NCBI RefSeq assembly: GCF_042434915.1
Contig: NZ_CP170198.1
Coordinates: forward strand, 3,162,001-3,226,000
Direction of reading: 5' to 3'
DNA from: Aquimarina sp042434915
Lineage (GTDB): Bacteria > Bacteroidota > Bacteroidia > Flavobacteriales > Flavobacteriaceae
Length of the DNA: 64,000 nt
A program made the position numbers and the translations under genes. Below are positions 8,167-17,208 of this stretch, piece by piece. Each line of letters begins with the position of its first letter. The stretch's first letter is position 1. The notes under the pieces are model-generated. The model did no database searches and was not told the origin of the DNA. It saw nothing but the letters and a program-made list of their open reading frames with translations.

Positions 8167-8901
8167 ATGGATAGAAGCAAGGAAAGTTTATATATAAGGT
8201 TTGATAACGGTGTTGGCACAATTGAAATTGGCCATCAAAATGACAATCAACTTGATACTGTATTACTAAAACGTTTAGAAAAATCTATAAATGAAATTGA
8301 AGCAGACAATACGATTTCAATTCTTGTGCTTTCCTCTCAAAGCAATGAGTTCTTTTGCAGCGGTTTGTTGCCCGAGCTATTGAGCCATACTACAGTAAGT
8401 GAAACCGAAGAATCATTGCTTGCTTTAGCTCGTGTACTTATAGCTTTACAAAATTGTTCCAAGTTACTTATAGCTAATGTCAAAGGCAAGTTGGTAGACG
8501 CAGGAATAGGTTTGATAGGCTGCTGTGATTACGTTTTTGCTACAGAGGCTGCTTCATTACAAGTAAATCAAGTAAAATATAATTTAGCACCTCTTATAAT
8601 TCAATTACCATTGTTGTATCGTATAGGATCATCTAGTTTTGATAGTTTAATTTGGACTCCTAACTTATGGAAAAATGCATATTGGTCTTTAAAGAAAGGA
8701 TTATACCACCGAGTTTTTGAGAAAAGCTTTGAGTTAGATCAAACAGTCGAATTTTTCATTCAAGGACTGGATCAAACTACTCTTAGTACAATAGCAACAA
8801 CAAAATTATTAAAGCGAAAGGAAGGCGAAAATTGGTCTACACAATTCGCAGAAAGAGCACTGCATATGGCTACCAACTTTCATAAATCGAAGAATTTTTA
8901 A
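8167..8901 (+). CDS. divergent enoyl-CoA hydratase/isomerase (crotonase-like) protein
   Basis: A 244-aa protein with crotonase-fold landmarks. IEIGHQNDNQLDTVLLKRLEKSINEIE near residues 18-44 corresponds to the first conserved block. EFFCSGL (about 58-64) sits at the first oxyanion-hole position, and GKLVDAGIGLIGCCDYVFATEAA (about 104-126) at the second. The usual FSAGADL and GGG patterns are degraded, and no obvious catalytic Glu pair is visible, so activity on enoyl-CoA is doubtful. It follows the MATE gene by 19 bp and probably shares its transcript. It may be a thioesterase, a decarboxylase-like relative or a non-catalytic member. Confidence 0.65.
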   Translation: MDRSKESLYIRFDNGVGTIEIGHQNDNQLDTVLLKRLEKSINEIEADNTISILVLSSQSNEFFCSGLLPELLSHTTVSETEESLLALARVLIALQNCSKLLIANVKGKLVDAGIGLIGCCDYVFATEAASLQVNQVKYNLAPLIIQLPLLYRIGSSSFDSLIWTPNLWKNAYWSLKKGLYHRVFEKSFELDQTVEFFIQGLDQTTLSTIATTKLLKRKEGENWSTQFAERALHMATNFHKSKNF

Positions 8902-8990
8902 AATAATATAATCTTTGATTGTAGAAGTGCTTTCATTTTATATAAAAATGCTTTGTAGCCAGATAGAGATCAAATCAAAAGAATGTTCCT

Positions 8991-8998
8991 TAACTTTG
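8991..8998 (+). promoter_or_regulatory. -7 promoter box for queD-like gene
   Basis: TAACTTTG fits TAnnTTTG and lies 16 bp before the ATG at 9015, in a 113-bp gap that separates this unit from the crotonase-like gene. Confidence 0.4.
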
Positions 8999-9014
8999 TC
9001 AAAAAATTATTAAA

Positions 9015-9464
9015 ATGAGCAATATCAGGATCACAAAACAATTCACTTTTGAGACAGGGCATGCACTATATGGGTATGATGGCAAGTGTAAAAATGTTCA
9101 TGGTCACAGTTATAAGTTGAGCGTGACAGTAATTGGAAAGCCAATTACCGATACTAATCACGTTAAACTAGGAATGGTTATTGATTTTGGAGATCTCAAG
9201 AAAATAGTTAAAGAAGAGATAGAAGACGTTTTTGATCATGCGACCGTTTTTAATAAGAACACCCCACATGTAGAGTTAGCCAAAGAGCTTCAAGATAGAG
9301 GTCACAATGTGATTTTACTAGACTACCAACCTACTAGTGAGAATATGGTTATTGATTTTGCAAAAAAGATACAAGCAAGATTACCACTAAGTATAAAATT
9401 ATTTTCTTTAAAACTTCAGGAAACTGAAACCTCGTATGCCGAATGGTTTGCGAGTGATAATTAA
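9015..9464 (+). CDS. queD: 6-carboxytetrahydropterin / 6-pyruvoyltetrahydropterin synthase family
   Basis: A 149-aa T-fold enzyme. Zn ligands are visible as His16 in FETGHALYG and His29/His31 in NVHGHSYK, and the catalytic Cys25 precedes them in GKCKN. MVIDFGDLK and FDHATVFN match the second half of the fold, and QETETSYAEW supplies the substrate-binding Glu near the C-terminus. The reaction acts on 7,8-dihydroneopterin triphosphate, giving the queuosine precursor (QueD) or a pterin. QueD is favoured by the size and Cys position but queC/queE are not in this window. It is followed 24 bp later by the LpxH gene. Confidence 0.8.
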   Translation: MSNIRITKQFTFETGHALYGYDGKCKNVHGHSYKLSVTVIGKPITDTNHVKLGMVIDFGDLKKIVKEEIEDVFDHATVFNKNTPHVELAKELQDRGHNVILLDYQPTSENMVIDFAKKIQARLPLSIKLFSLKLQETETSYAEWFASDN

Positions 9465-9488
9465 AATAAATTTATATCTAAAGCTTTT

Positions 9489-10265
9489 ATGACATCAACA
9501 CAATCTCATCAAATTATACTTGAGCAAGGTAAAAAGATTTACTTTGCTAGTGATAATCATTTGGGAGCTCCAACAGCGTCTCAAAGTTTTCCTAGAGAAC
9601 AAAAATTTGTAGCATGGTTAGATGAAATAAAAAAAGATGCAGCTGCAATTTTTTTATTAGGCGATTTATTCGACTTTTGGTTCGAATATAGAACTGTGGT
9701 GCCCAAAGGTTTTACAAGGACTTTGGGAAAACTAGCAGAACTTACAGATTCTGGTATTCCAGTATTTTATTTTGTTGGAAACCATGATTTATGGATGAAC
9801 GGATATTTTGAAGAAGAACTTAATATTCCAGTTTTTCACGCTCCACAAGAATTCACTATTAATAGCAAGAAATTTTTAATTGGGCATGGCGATGGTTTGG
9901 GGCCAGGTGATAAAGGTTATAAACGAATGAAAAAGGTTTTTACTAATCCATTATCCAAATGGTTATTTCGTTGGCTACATCCCGATCTGGGAGTACGTTT
10001 AGGCCATTATCTTTCTGTCAAGAATAAATTAATTTCTGGTGAAGAGGATGTAACCTATTTGGGTGAAGAAAATGAATGGTTGGTTCAATATTGTAAACGA
10101 AAATTACAAACCAAATCTATTGATTATTTTGTTTTTGGACATAGACATTTACCTATGAAAATTGAACTAAATGAAACGGCTACGTATATAAATCTGGGAG
10201 ATTGGCTTGTGCACTATACTTATGCCGAATTTGATGGAAAAGTATTAGATTTAATAGAAAGCTAA
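9489..10265 (+). CDS. lpxH: UDP-2,3-diacylglucosamine diphosphatase
   Basis: A 258-aa calcineurin-like phosphoesterase. Metal-binding motifs appear in order: SDNHLG (Asp22, His24), GDLFDFWFE (near 57), GNHDLW (near 97), HGDGLG and, near the C-terminus, GHRHLP. GDLFDFWFE and the GPGDKGYK segment are typical of LpxH, which hydrolyses UDP-2,3-diacylglucosamine to lipid X in lipid A synthesis at the inner membrane. Length is near that of the family. Its stop codon overlaps the stop of the convergent ABC ATPase gene (10262-10264 against 10263-10265), leaving no room for a separate terminator. Confidence 0.88.
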   Translation: MTSTQSHQIILEQGKKIYFASDNHLGAPTASQSFPREQKFVAWLDEIKKDAAAIFLLGDLFDFWFEYRTVVPKGFTRTLGKLAELTDSGIPVFYFVGNHDLWMNGYFEEELNIPVFHAPQEFTINSKKFLIGHGDGLGPGDKGYKRMKKVFTNPLSKWLFRWLHPDLGVRLGHYLSVKNKLISGEEDVTYLGEENEWLVQYCKRKLQTKSIDYFVFGHRHLPMKIELNETATYINLGDWLVHYTYAEFDGKVLDLIES

Positions 10266-11242
10266 TCTAGTTTTTTCATACGTTTTTTAACAAGCTCTAA
10301 TGGAAAAGTTATACCTAGAGATTGTCCAGTAGCTATAGGTGTTGGATGTTCGATAAAAATAATTTGATTATCTAAAACACATTCTAATAAAAATAAGTTT
10401 CCTTTAAAATAAACAGCTTTTAATCGTACTTGTAAAGGAGAGTCGTTACTTATTTGTATTTCATGTGGATACAGTAAGATTTCAGTTTGATCTGGATAAT
10501 CTGGATATAAAGTAGCTATTCTAATACTATTCACCTCACCAAATAAAGCAGCTGTATAATAATCACTAGGGTTTTCATATAACTCCTGTGTGTTTCTTTT
10601 ATGCAGTACCTCCCCTTGTTTGATGACTATAGTTTCATCAGCAAATGAAAGAATATCCGTTTTATCATGAGTAGCCGTGATACTGGTAATTTTATTTCTG
10701 TTTAAATATTGAAAAAGATTGCGGCGTAATGCGCTGCGACGGTAGTTGTCGATATTACCAAAAGGTTCATCTAATAATATAAGTTCTGGACGTCTAGCTA
10801 AGCATCTGGCTAATGCTACTCGCTGTTTTTGTCCTCCACTTAATAGTTCTACAGCTGTATTAGCGTAAGGAACTAGTTCGACAATCTCAAGTAATTCTTC
10901 TACGCGACCTTGTTTGAGATTTGGTTCAAAATTCGACATATATTGCCCTATATTCTCTGCTACCGATCGATAAGCGGCTAGCTCGAATCCTTGAGCAAGA
11001 TATTTCATGTTATCATGACCTGGAATTAGATGAAATGAGGGGCCGAGAAGTTTTTGATCATGCCATAGTAAAGAGCCTTGGTTTACATCTAAGAGTCCGT
11101 AAATAATTTTAAGTAAAGTGCTTTTACCACAACCGCTTTCACCAATTACAGCGATATGTTGTCCTGCTTTTACCTCAAAACTAATATTTTTTAGTACAGG
11201 TTGCGTATCGTACGCAAAAGAGATGTTTTTTACTTTCAGCAT
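10262..11242 (-). CDS. ABC transporter ATP-binding protein with C-terminal TOBE-like region
   Basis: A 326-aa ABC ATPase. Walker A is GESGCGKST (about 34-42), the signature LSGGQKQRVALAR (about 133-145), Walker B LILLDEPFG and the switch His in ATHDKTD. The last 90 residues, beta-rich (LYPHEIQIS, VRLKAVYFKGNLF), look like a TOBE domain as in Fe(III)/molybdate/spermidine importer ATPases. No permease or binding protein lies nearby, so the transported substrate is unknown. The ATG at 11242 was preferred over the TTG at 11248. The 3' end overlaps lpxH convergently. Confidence 0.85.
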   Translation of the reverse strand: MLKVKNISFAYDTQPVLKNISFEVKAGQHIAVIGESGCGKSTLLKIIYGLLDVNQGSLLWHDQKLLGPSFHLIPGHDNMKYLAQGFELAAYRSVAENIGQYMSNFEPNLKQGRVEELLEIVELVPYANTAVELLSGGQKQRVALARCLARRPELILLDEPFGNIDNYRRSALRRNLFQYLNRNKITSITATHDKTDILSFADETIVIKQGEVLHKRNTQELYENPSDYYTAALFGEVNSIRIATLYPDYPDQTEILLYPHEIQISNDSPLQVRLKAVYFKGNLFLLECVLDNQIIFIEHPTPIATGQSLGITFPLELVKKRMKKLD

Positions 11243-11265
11243 ACTCAAAGATATTGAACTTTAGA

Positions 11266-11305
11266 TAAAAAAAGATCCGCTTTCACTAAGAAAACAGATC
11301 TTTTA
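11266..11305 (-). terminator. intrinsic terminator after S9 peptidase gene
   Basis: On the minus strand, AAAGATCTG pairs with CGGATCTTT around a 15-nt loop and is followed by a run of T. It lies 17 bp after the peptidase stop and just before the ABC gene. Confidence 0.7.
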
Positions 11306-11321
11306 CTCTAAATATCTTATT

Positions 11322-13490
11322 TTAACTTTTTAGCTTAGCATTTTGTTTCTCAGGAAGTACCTCAAACCCCATATTGTATAGAGTAAAGCTAAAAATATCG
11401 GCGTATTGCTCGATTGTTTTGGCAACAGGAGTTCCTGCGCCATGACCAGCATTTGTCTCTATTCGGATAAGGACAGGCGATGCACCCGCATGTTTTTCTT
11501 GCAATTCTGCAGCAAACTTGAACGAATGAGCAGGTACCACACGATCATCATGATCACCTGTGGTAACTAAGGTTGCAGGATATGATACACCTTGTTTTAC
11601 ATTATGTACTGGCGAATATCCTTTTAAATACTCAAACATTTTTTTATCATCCTGTGCAGTACCATAATCATACGCCCAACCTGCTCCAGCGGTAAATGTA
11701 TGGTATCGTAGCATATCCAAAACTCCTACAGCTGGCAGGGCTACCTTCATTAAATCTGGCCGCTGCGTCATTGTTGCTCCCACAAGAAGACCTCCATTTG
11801 ATCCTCCGCGTATGGCTAAATAATCGCTTGAGGTATACTTGTTATTTATAAGATATTCTGCAGCAGCTATAAAATCATCAAAGACATTTTGTTTATTGGT
11901 TTTGATCCCTGCATTATGCCATTTCTTACCATATTCACCACCACCTCTTAAATTAGGAACGGCCAAAACTCCACCTTGCTCCATCCACACAGCATTGGTT
12001 ATACTAAATGACGGAGTTAAACTTACATTAAAACCACCATACCCATAAAGCATCGTAGGATTTTTACCATTCAGCTCAATTCCCTTTTTATGAGTTATCA
12101 TCATAGGAATTCTAGTGCCATCTTTCGAATTGTAGAAGACTTGCGTGCTCTCGTAATCAGAAGGATTATAATCAATAGAAGGTTTCTTATAGAGCCTAGA
12201 AGTACCCTTGTCTATGTCATAGGTATAAATATTACCTGGAGTATTATAATTTGTAAAAGAATAGTACAAAGTATTTTCTTCTTTTTTACTTCTAAACCCA
12301 CTTACGCTTCCTTTACCAGGTAATACAACTTCTCTGGCTAGTTTTCCATCATAATCATATTGAAGCACCTTTGACAAGGCATCAACCATATACTCTGCAA
12401 AAAAGTACCCACCACCCTTACTTGGACTCAAAACATTTTCTGTTTCTGGAATAAAATCAGTCCAATTATCTGGAGTTGGATTTGAAGCATCTACAGTAAC
12501 TATTTTTTGATTTGGCGCATTCAAATTTGTTACCAAGTATAGTTTTGATCCAATGTTATCTATTAAATAAGTATCACTATCGGTATGATCTAGTATGGTA
12601 ATTAATTTATCGCCTTGTGTAGAGAGATCCTTCAAAAAGAGTTTGTTTCCAGACGTCGAAATACTTGCTGATATTAGCAAATATTTATTATCTTCGGTTA
12701 CCTGCCCATTAACATAACGATGTTTTTCTTCTGGAGTGCCACCAAAAATTAACTGATCACTTTTTTGGGAAGTACCTAACTTATGATAAAATAATTTGTG
12801 TTGATCGGTCTTTGCCGAAAGTTCACTTTCTTCTGGTTTGTCATAACTAGAATAATAAAAACCTTCGTTTCCCTTCCAAGACATTCCAGAAAATTTAACA
12901 TCAATTAAGGTGTCTTCGATAATTTCTTTTGTCTCAGTATTTTTTATAATAATTTTTCTCCAATCACTACCACCTTCAGAAATAGCGTAGGCAAGCAAGG
13001 ATCCATCTTCAGAAAAACTTGCACCTCCAAGCGATGTAGTTCCATCTTCACTGAAGGTATTAGGATCTAAAAAAACTTCGGGTGCATCCCCTTCATTTTT
13101 AAATCGATATAATACGTACTGGTTTTGCAAACCATCGTTCTTATAAAAGTAGGTATACTCCCCCTCTTTAAAAGGAGCACTAATTTTCTCATAATTCCAA
13201 AGATCTGATAATCGTTCTTTCAAATCATTTCTAAAAGGAATATTTTTTAAGTATCCAAATGTAACTTCATTTTGTTGTGTCACCCATGCTTCAGTTTCTT
13301 TACTCCTATCATCTTCTAACCAACGATAAGGGTCTTTTACTTGAGTATCAAAATAAGTATCCACAGTGTCTACTTTTTTAGTTTTTGGATATACCACGGC
13401 ACTTTTTTGTTTATCATTTTCAGCTTTTTTGTTCTCGGTACAGCTCATAAATAAAGCAATTGTACTTAGTAAGCATAAGATTTTTTTCAT
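11322..13490 (-). CDS. prolyl oligopeptidase family serine peptidase (S9), lipoprotein
   Basis: A 722-aa protein. A lipoprotein signal peptide ends at Cys17 (LFMSCTENK). A seven-bladed propeller region (about 70-430) follows, beginning with VKDPYRWLEDDRS, a hallmark of prolyl oligopeptidases. The catalytic domain carries GGSNGGLL (Ser about 565), DHDDRVVP (Asp about 650) and NAGHGAG (His about 685). Size and order match prolyl endopeptidase, which cuts after Pro in short peptides; the lipobox places it in the periplasm or at the outer membrane. It is a single gene with its own -7 box and terminator. Confidence 0.9.
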   Translation of the reverse strand: MKKILCLLSTIALFMSCTENKKAENDKQKSAVVYPKTKKVDTVDTYFDTQVKDPYRWLEDDRSKETEAWVTQQNEVTFGYLKNIPFRNDLKERLSDLWNYEKISAPFKEGEYTYFYKNDGLQNQYVLYRFKNEGDAPEVFLDPNTFSEDGTTSLGGASFSEDGSLLAYAISEGGSDWRKIIIKNTETKEIIEDTLIDVKFSGMSWKGNEGFYYSSYDKPEESELSAKTDQHKLFYHKLGTSQKSDQLIFGGTPEEKHRYVNGQVTEDNKYLLISASISTSGNKLFLKDLSTQGDKLITILDHTDSDTYLIDNIGSKLYLVTNLNAPNQKIVTVDASNPTPDNWTDFIPETENVLSPSKGGGYFFAEYMVDALSKVLQYDYDGKLAREVVLPGKGSVSGFRSKKEENTLYYSFTNYNTPGNIYTYDIDKGTSRLYKKPSIDYNPSDYESTQVFYNSKDGTRIPMMITHKKGIELNGKNPTMLYGYGGFNVSLTPSFSITNAVWMEQGGVLAVPNLRGGGEYGKKWHNAGIKTNKQNVFDDFIAAAEYLINNKYTSSDYLAIRGGSNGGLLVGATMTQRPDLMKVALPAVGVLDMLRYHTFTAGAGWAYDYGTAQDDKKMFEYLKGYSPVHNVKQGVSYPATLVTTGDHDDRVVPAHSFKFAAELQEKHAGASPVLIRIETNAGHGAGTPVAKTIEQYADIFSFTLYNMGFEVLPEKQNAKLKS

Positions 13491-13513
13491 AACTAGGGAT
13501 TAAGGATATCTAA

Positions 13514-13521
13514 CAAATTTA
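13514..13521 (-). promoter_or_regulatory. -7 promoter box for S9 peptidase
   Basis: On the minus strand TAAATTTG matches TAnnTTTG and ends 23 bp before the ATG at 13490; a T/A-rich stretch precedes it. Confidence 0.45.
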
Positions 13522-13634
13522 TTAAAATTTTAAGAGATGTTCATTTAACTTATACGCTTAGCTGTTCTTTTTCTAAAAACAGAAGTTTATATAATTACGG
13601 TAAACATATGCTCTTTTAAATTTGAACCTAAAAA

Positions 13635-14627
13635 CTAACCTACTAATTTATTGCTTACTAGGTATTTAGCTATTTGAACAGCGTTGGTAGCAGCACCTTT
13701 TCTCAAATTATCGGCTACAATCCACATATTAAGAGCATTTTTTCTGGAGTAGTCTCTACGAATACGACCTACAAAAACATCATCTTTACCTTCGGCATAT
13801 ATAGGCATGGGGTAGGTATTTGTATCTGGGTTGTCTTGAACGACTATTCCTGGTGTATCATTGAGAATTTGTCGAATTTCATTCTCATTAAAATCATTTT
13901 CAAATTCTAAATTCACACTCTCGCTATGTCCTCCAACTACAGGAATACGTATTGCAGTAGCAGTGATAGCAATGGTCGTATCATTTAAGATTTTTTGGGT
14001 TTCATTTACCAATTTCATCTCTTCTTTGGTATATCCATTATCTTCAAAGACATCACAGTGTGGTATGGCGTTACGGTGAATTGGGTAGGGATAGGCCATC
14101 TCACCTTTTTCATTCTTATATTCTTTTTCTAGTTGATTTACCGCTTTGACTCCAGTTCCTGTAATGGATTGATAAGTAGATACAATAATCCGATTGATGT
14201 GGTATTTTTTATGAAGCGGAGCTAAGGCCATAACCATTTGAATGGTAGAGCAATTAGGGTTTGCAATAATTTTGTCCTCTTTTGTAATTTCATGAGCATT
14301 TATCTCTGGAACAACTAGCTTTTTTGTTTTGTCCATTCGCCATGCCGATGAGTTATCAATAACGGTAGTGCCTGCGTTAGCAAACTTTGGAGCCCATTCT
14401 TTTGAGGTTTCTCCCCCAGCAGAAAACAAGGCTATATCTGGTTTTAGATTTATGGCAGTTGAGGCATTTACTATAGGGTAGGATGTTCCCTTAAACGTAA
14501 TTGTTTTTCCAACTGATTTTTCTGAGGCTACTGGAATCAATTCCGTCAACGGAAAATTATGTTCCTCTAAAACTTTTAAGATTACGGTACCTACCAATCC
14601 GGTAGCACCTACAACAGCTACTTTCAC
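13635..14627 (-). CDS. asd: aspartate-semialdehyde dehydrogenase
   Basis: A 330-aa enzyme with an N-terminal NADP fold (VAVVGATGLVGT) and the catalytic Cys in NPNCSTIQMV (about residue 126). GGHSESV (near 231) supplies the base His, and a C-terminal VADNLRKGAATNAVQIA helix is typical. It reduces aspartyl phosphate to aspartate semialdehyde for Lys/DAP, Thr and Met synthesis in the cytoplasm. The start codon is GTG at 14627, which gives the exact family N-terminus; no ATG lies suitably upstream. A symmetric GTGTTCG/CGAACAC element sits 37 bp upstream. Confidence 0.93.
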   Translation of the reverse strand: MKVAVVGATGLVGTVILKVLEEHNFPLTELIPVASEKSVGKTITFKGTSYPIVNASTAINLKPDIALFSAGGETSKEWAPKFANAGTTVIDNSSAWRMDKTKKLVVPEINAHEITKEDKIIANPNCSTIQMVMALAPLHKKYHINRIIVSTYQSITGTGVKAVNQLEKEYKNEKGEMAYPYPIHRNAIPHCDVFEDNGYTKEEMKLVNETQKILNDTTIAITATAIRIPVVGGHSESVNLEFENDFNENEIRQILNDTPGIVVQDNPDTNTYPMPIYAEGKDDVFVGRIRRDYSRKNALNMWIVADNLRKGAATNAVQIAKYLVSNKLVG

Positions 14628-14664
14628 CTGTTAAAATTTAAAATATTGATACAAACTTTTCTAT

Positions 14665-14683
14665 GTGTTCGCAATACGAACAC
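14665..14683. promoter_or_regulatory. perfect 7-bp inverted repeat upstream of asd
   Basis: GTGTTCG and CGAACAC with a 5-bp spacer, in the asd 5' region. Dyad size and spacing suit a dimeric repressor site or a small 5' UTR hairpin. No T-run follows on the minus strand, so it is not a terminator. No regulator gene is adjacent. Confidence 0.35.
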
Positions 14684-14763
14684 TACAAATGTGACAAATA
14701 ATTAAACTATTTTACGCTTTTTCTTGACTTTTCTATGCATTTACCATAATTGTTAACTATTAA

Positions 14764-14802
14764 ACAAAAAAAGAACCGCTCTTTTATAAAAGAACGGTTT
14801 TG
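14764..14802 (-). terminator. intrinsic terminator after mscL
   Basis: On the minus strand AAAACCGTTCTTTT pairs with AAAAGAGCGGTTCT across a short loop, followed by seven T; located 41 bp after the mscL stop. Confidence 0.8.
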
Positions 14803-14842
14803 AAATTAAAATATGTAGTACAGCGGTGACGCTATTATATAC

Positions 14843-15268
14843 TTATGAATTTTGTTTTTTCAATTCGTCACGAATTTCTAATAAAATTTCTTCTTGTGTT
14901 GGGCCTTTTGGAGCCTCTGGTGCAGCAACTTCTTTTTTCTTTGTTTTTTCATACGCTCTTAGAATCATGAATATGACAAAGCCAATCACTACAAAATTAA
15001 TTATGGTTTGAAGAAAATTTCCATAGGTCATTACTGCTGCATCTGCAGCTTTTGCCGCTGCAAGTGTTTCATGATTACTTCCGTCAAGGGCAAAAAACAT
15101 ATTATTTACATTTTGGCCTCCCATAAATAAACCAATAAAAGGCATAATAATATCTTGTGCCAATGAACCAACAATTTTATTGAAAGCTCCTCCAATAATT
15201 ACAGCAGTTGCTAATGCGATAATATCACCTTTCATTAAGAAAGATTTAAAATCTTTAAAAAATCCCAT
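14843..15268 (-). CDS. mscL: large-conductance mechanosensitive channel
   Basis: A 141-aa inner-membrane channel. The N-terminal helix FFKDFKSFLMKGD is followed by TM1 (DIIALATAVIIGGAFNKIV), the pore-lining helix with the conserved Gly/Ala pattern. A periplasmic loop comes next, then TM2 (FLQTIINFVVIGFVIFMILRAY) and a charged C-terminal helix (EEILLEIRDELKKQ). The length is typical. MscL opens under membrane tension and releases solutes during osmotic downshock. It is monocistronic with a strong terminator; the asd gene follows on the same strand. Confidence 0.95.
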   Translation of the reverse strand: MGFFKDFKSFLMKGDIIALATAVIIGGAFNKIVGSLAQDIIMPFIGLFMGGQNVNNMFFALDGSNHETLAAAKAADAAVMTYGNFLQTIINFVVIGFVIFMILRAYEKTKKKEVAAPEAPKGPTQEEILLEIRDELKKQNS

Positions 15269-15364
15269 ATCTTATATTTTTAAATGTTTAGTCAAAGAAG
15301 CTCTTTTAAGAGAACAACGTAACCAAAATAAGAAATTTTGAAAGAATAAAATCGATAAAAGGCA

Positions 15365-16474
15365 TTATTTTTCGATAAAAACTCTTTTAATACGAGCAGA
15401 CATTGAGGTTATTAGTTCGTAGGAGATAGTTCCAGCATCTTCAGCCAAAATATTTGCGGGATAGGATTCATCAAAAATAGTTACTTGATCTCCCTCGTTA
15501 CAATCAATCGCTGTGACATCTACCATAAGCATATCCATACACACGATTCCGAGGATAGAGGCTCTTTTATTATTAACTATAACAAATCCTTTATTATGTC
15601 CATATATTCTTCCTATTCCGTCAGCATGACCAATAGGAATGGTTGCAGAGCGAGTAACTTTTGTAGCTATAAACGCTCTGTTATATCCAGAAGATTCACC
15701 AGGCTGAAGTGTGTGGATTTGTGAGATAATAGATTTTAAAGCGGCGATTGGTTTTAATTCTTTATCAAATTTACTTTCGTTTCCAAATCCGTATAAACCA
15801 ATGCCTGAGCGTACCATGTCAAAATGCGCTTCGGGATAATTTAAAATACCTGATGTATTTACCTGATGTAAAAGTGGTTTGTACCCGATACTATCAATAA
15901 TTTTTGTTGAGATAGTCTTAAAGGTATCTATTTGTTTTTGAGTAAACGTAGTTTCATTGGCATCTTCACTAGCTGCAAGATGAGAAAAAAGCGAAGTAAT
16001 TTTAAGAGTCTTGGTTTCTTCAAGTTTTATTAATACTTGGTCAACTTCAGATAAAACGAATCCGATACGGTTAAGTCCAGTATTAAATTTAAGATGGACT
16101 GGATAATTCGTAAGTTTTTTTTGGATAGCTAGTGTAATAAAATCGGAAAGTATGCGAATGCTGTAAAGGCTAGGCTCTAAATTATACGATATTAGTTCGA
16201 CAAAATTACCAACTTGTGGATGAAACACTAGAATAGGTTTTTTGACACCAGCTTCTCGCAAGGCAATACCTTCTGCAGTGTAGGCTACTGCAAAATAATC
16301 AACACCTATTTTTTCTAAATGCAAAGCAAGTTGTGAAGCACTATTACCATAGGCATTGGCTTTCACCACAGCAAGAAATTTAACCCCTGATTTAATTTGA
16401 TTTTTAAGATAGTTATAATTGTGAGTTAAAGAGGCTAGATTAATAATCAATGTTGTTTCTTGTACCTTATTCAT
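15365..16474 (-). CDS. alr: alanine racemase
   Basis: A 369-aa PLP enzyme. The PLP lysine lies in VVKANAYGNS (Lys38). GESSGYNRAF holds the second catalytic Tyr, and IGLYGFG and CMDMLMVDVT follow in the usual order in the C-terminal beta domain. The enzyme converts L- to D-alanine for peptidoglycan. The start codon lies 8 bp inside the end of the thymidine kinase gene, so the two genes are translationally coupled; the same pairing is typical of flavobacteria as far as I know. The C-terminus SARIKRVFIEK is complete. Confidence 0.93.
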   Translation of the reverse strand: MNKVQETTLIINLASLTHNYNYLKNQIKSGVKFLAVVKANAYGNSASQLALHLEKIGVDYFAVAYTAEGIALREAGVKKPILVFHPQVGNFVELISYNLEPSLYSIRILSDFITLAIQKKLTNYPVHLKFNTGLNRIGFVLSEVDQVLIKLEETKTLKITSLFSHLAASEDANETTFTQKQIDTFKTISTKIIDSIGYKPLLHQVNTSGILNYPEAHFDMVRSGIGLYGFGNESKFDKELKPIAALKSIISQIHTLQPGESSGYNRAFIATKVTRSATIPIGHADGIGRIYGHNKGFVIVNNKRASILGIVCMDMLMVDVTAIDCNEGDQVTIFDESYPANILAEDAGTISYELITSMSARIKRVFIEK

Positions 16475-17105
16475 TCGGTTTTTTATTAATCTCTTGTGGA
16501 TCCTTTACGTCAATCTCCTTAACACGTTCTTTTAACATTGCTTTATAGTATGCACCACGACTTAAGGGTTCGTACTCTTCTGTTTCCCCTAACATAACAA
16601 GAGCATCGTTAGTAGATTTTCTAAAACTATATTGGGCTAAATTTCCAGTTCTAGTACATACTGCATGTACTTTTGTCACATACTCTGCAGTTGCCATTAA
16701 TGCAGGCATAGGACCAAATGGATTTCCTTTAAAATCCATGTCTAATCCCGCTACGATTACTCGAATACCTTTGTTAGCTAAGTCATTACAAACCGTGATA
16801 ATTTCATCATCAAAAAATTGTGCTTCATCAATACCAATAACATCACAAGTATCTGCGAGAATTCTAATATTAGCCGCTGCAGGTACAGGCGTTGACCGAA
16901 TCTCATTAGCATCGTGAGAAATAACCTTTTCATCATCATAGCGAACATCGACTGCGGGTTTAAAAATTTCAACTTTCTGTTTTGCAAATTGAGCACGTTT
17001 TAGTCTACGAATCAGTTCTTCGGTTTTGCCCGAAAACATGGATCCACAGATTACTTCAATCCATCCAAATTGCTCTTTATGATTTACTGTATTTTCGAGA
17101 AACAT
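16467..17105 (-). CDS. tdk: thymidine kinase (type II)
   Basis: A 212-aa enzyme with P-loop GSMFSGKT (21-28), the Walker B-like GIDEAQFF (near 97) and the lasso region (HAVCTRTGNLAQYSFR). It phosphorylates thymidine in nucleotide salvage. The zinc-binding lasso normally uses four Cys; here the lasso keeps only one, so the metal site is absent or altered. The C-terminus is a charged tail after SRGAYYKAML. It is first in an operon with alr. A TAAATTTG promoter box lies about 56 bp upstream. Confidence 0.92.
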   Translation of the reverse strand: MFLENTVNHKEQFGWIEVICGSMFSGKTEELIRRLKRAQFAKQKVEIFKPAVDVRYDDEKVISHDANEIRSTPVPAAANIRILADTCDVIGIDEAQFFDDEIITVCNDLANKGIRVIVAGLDMDFKGNPFGPMPALMATAEYVTKVHAVCTRTGNLAQYSFRKSTNDALVMLGETEEYEPLSRGAYYKAMLKERVKEIDVKDPQEINKKPNE

Positions 17106-17160
17106 TTTGTATTTTTCAGCATCAAATTAAATGATGTCTTTGTTTTGTCTAAAGACCCAG

Positions 17161-17168
17161 CAAATTTA
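17161..17168 (-). promoter_or_regulatory. -7 promoter box for tdk-alr
   Basis: Minus-strand TAAATTTG fits TAnnTTTG and lies 55 bp before the tdk ATG, in the divergent gap shared with the unknown gene at 17209. Confidence 0.45.
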
Positions 17169-17208
17169 TTAAAAAACAATAAGCATTGCTAACGCGAATA
17201 AGAAAGTT

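Noticed and set aside
8920..8965. AT-rich near-palindrome as regulatory element
   Set aside because: The match CATTTTATATAAAAATG is common in AT-rich DNA and has no further support.
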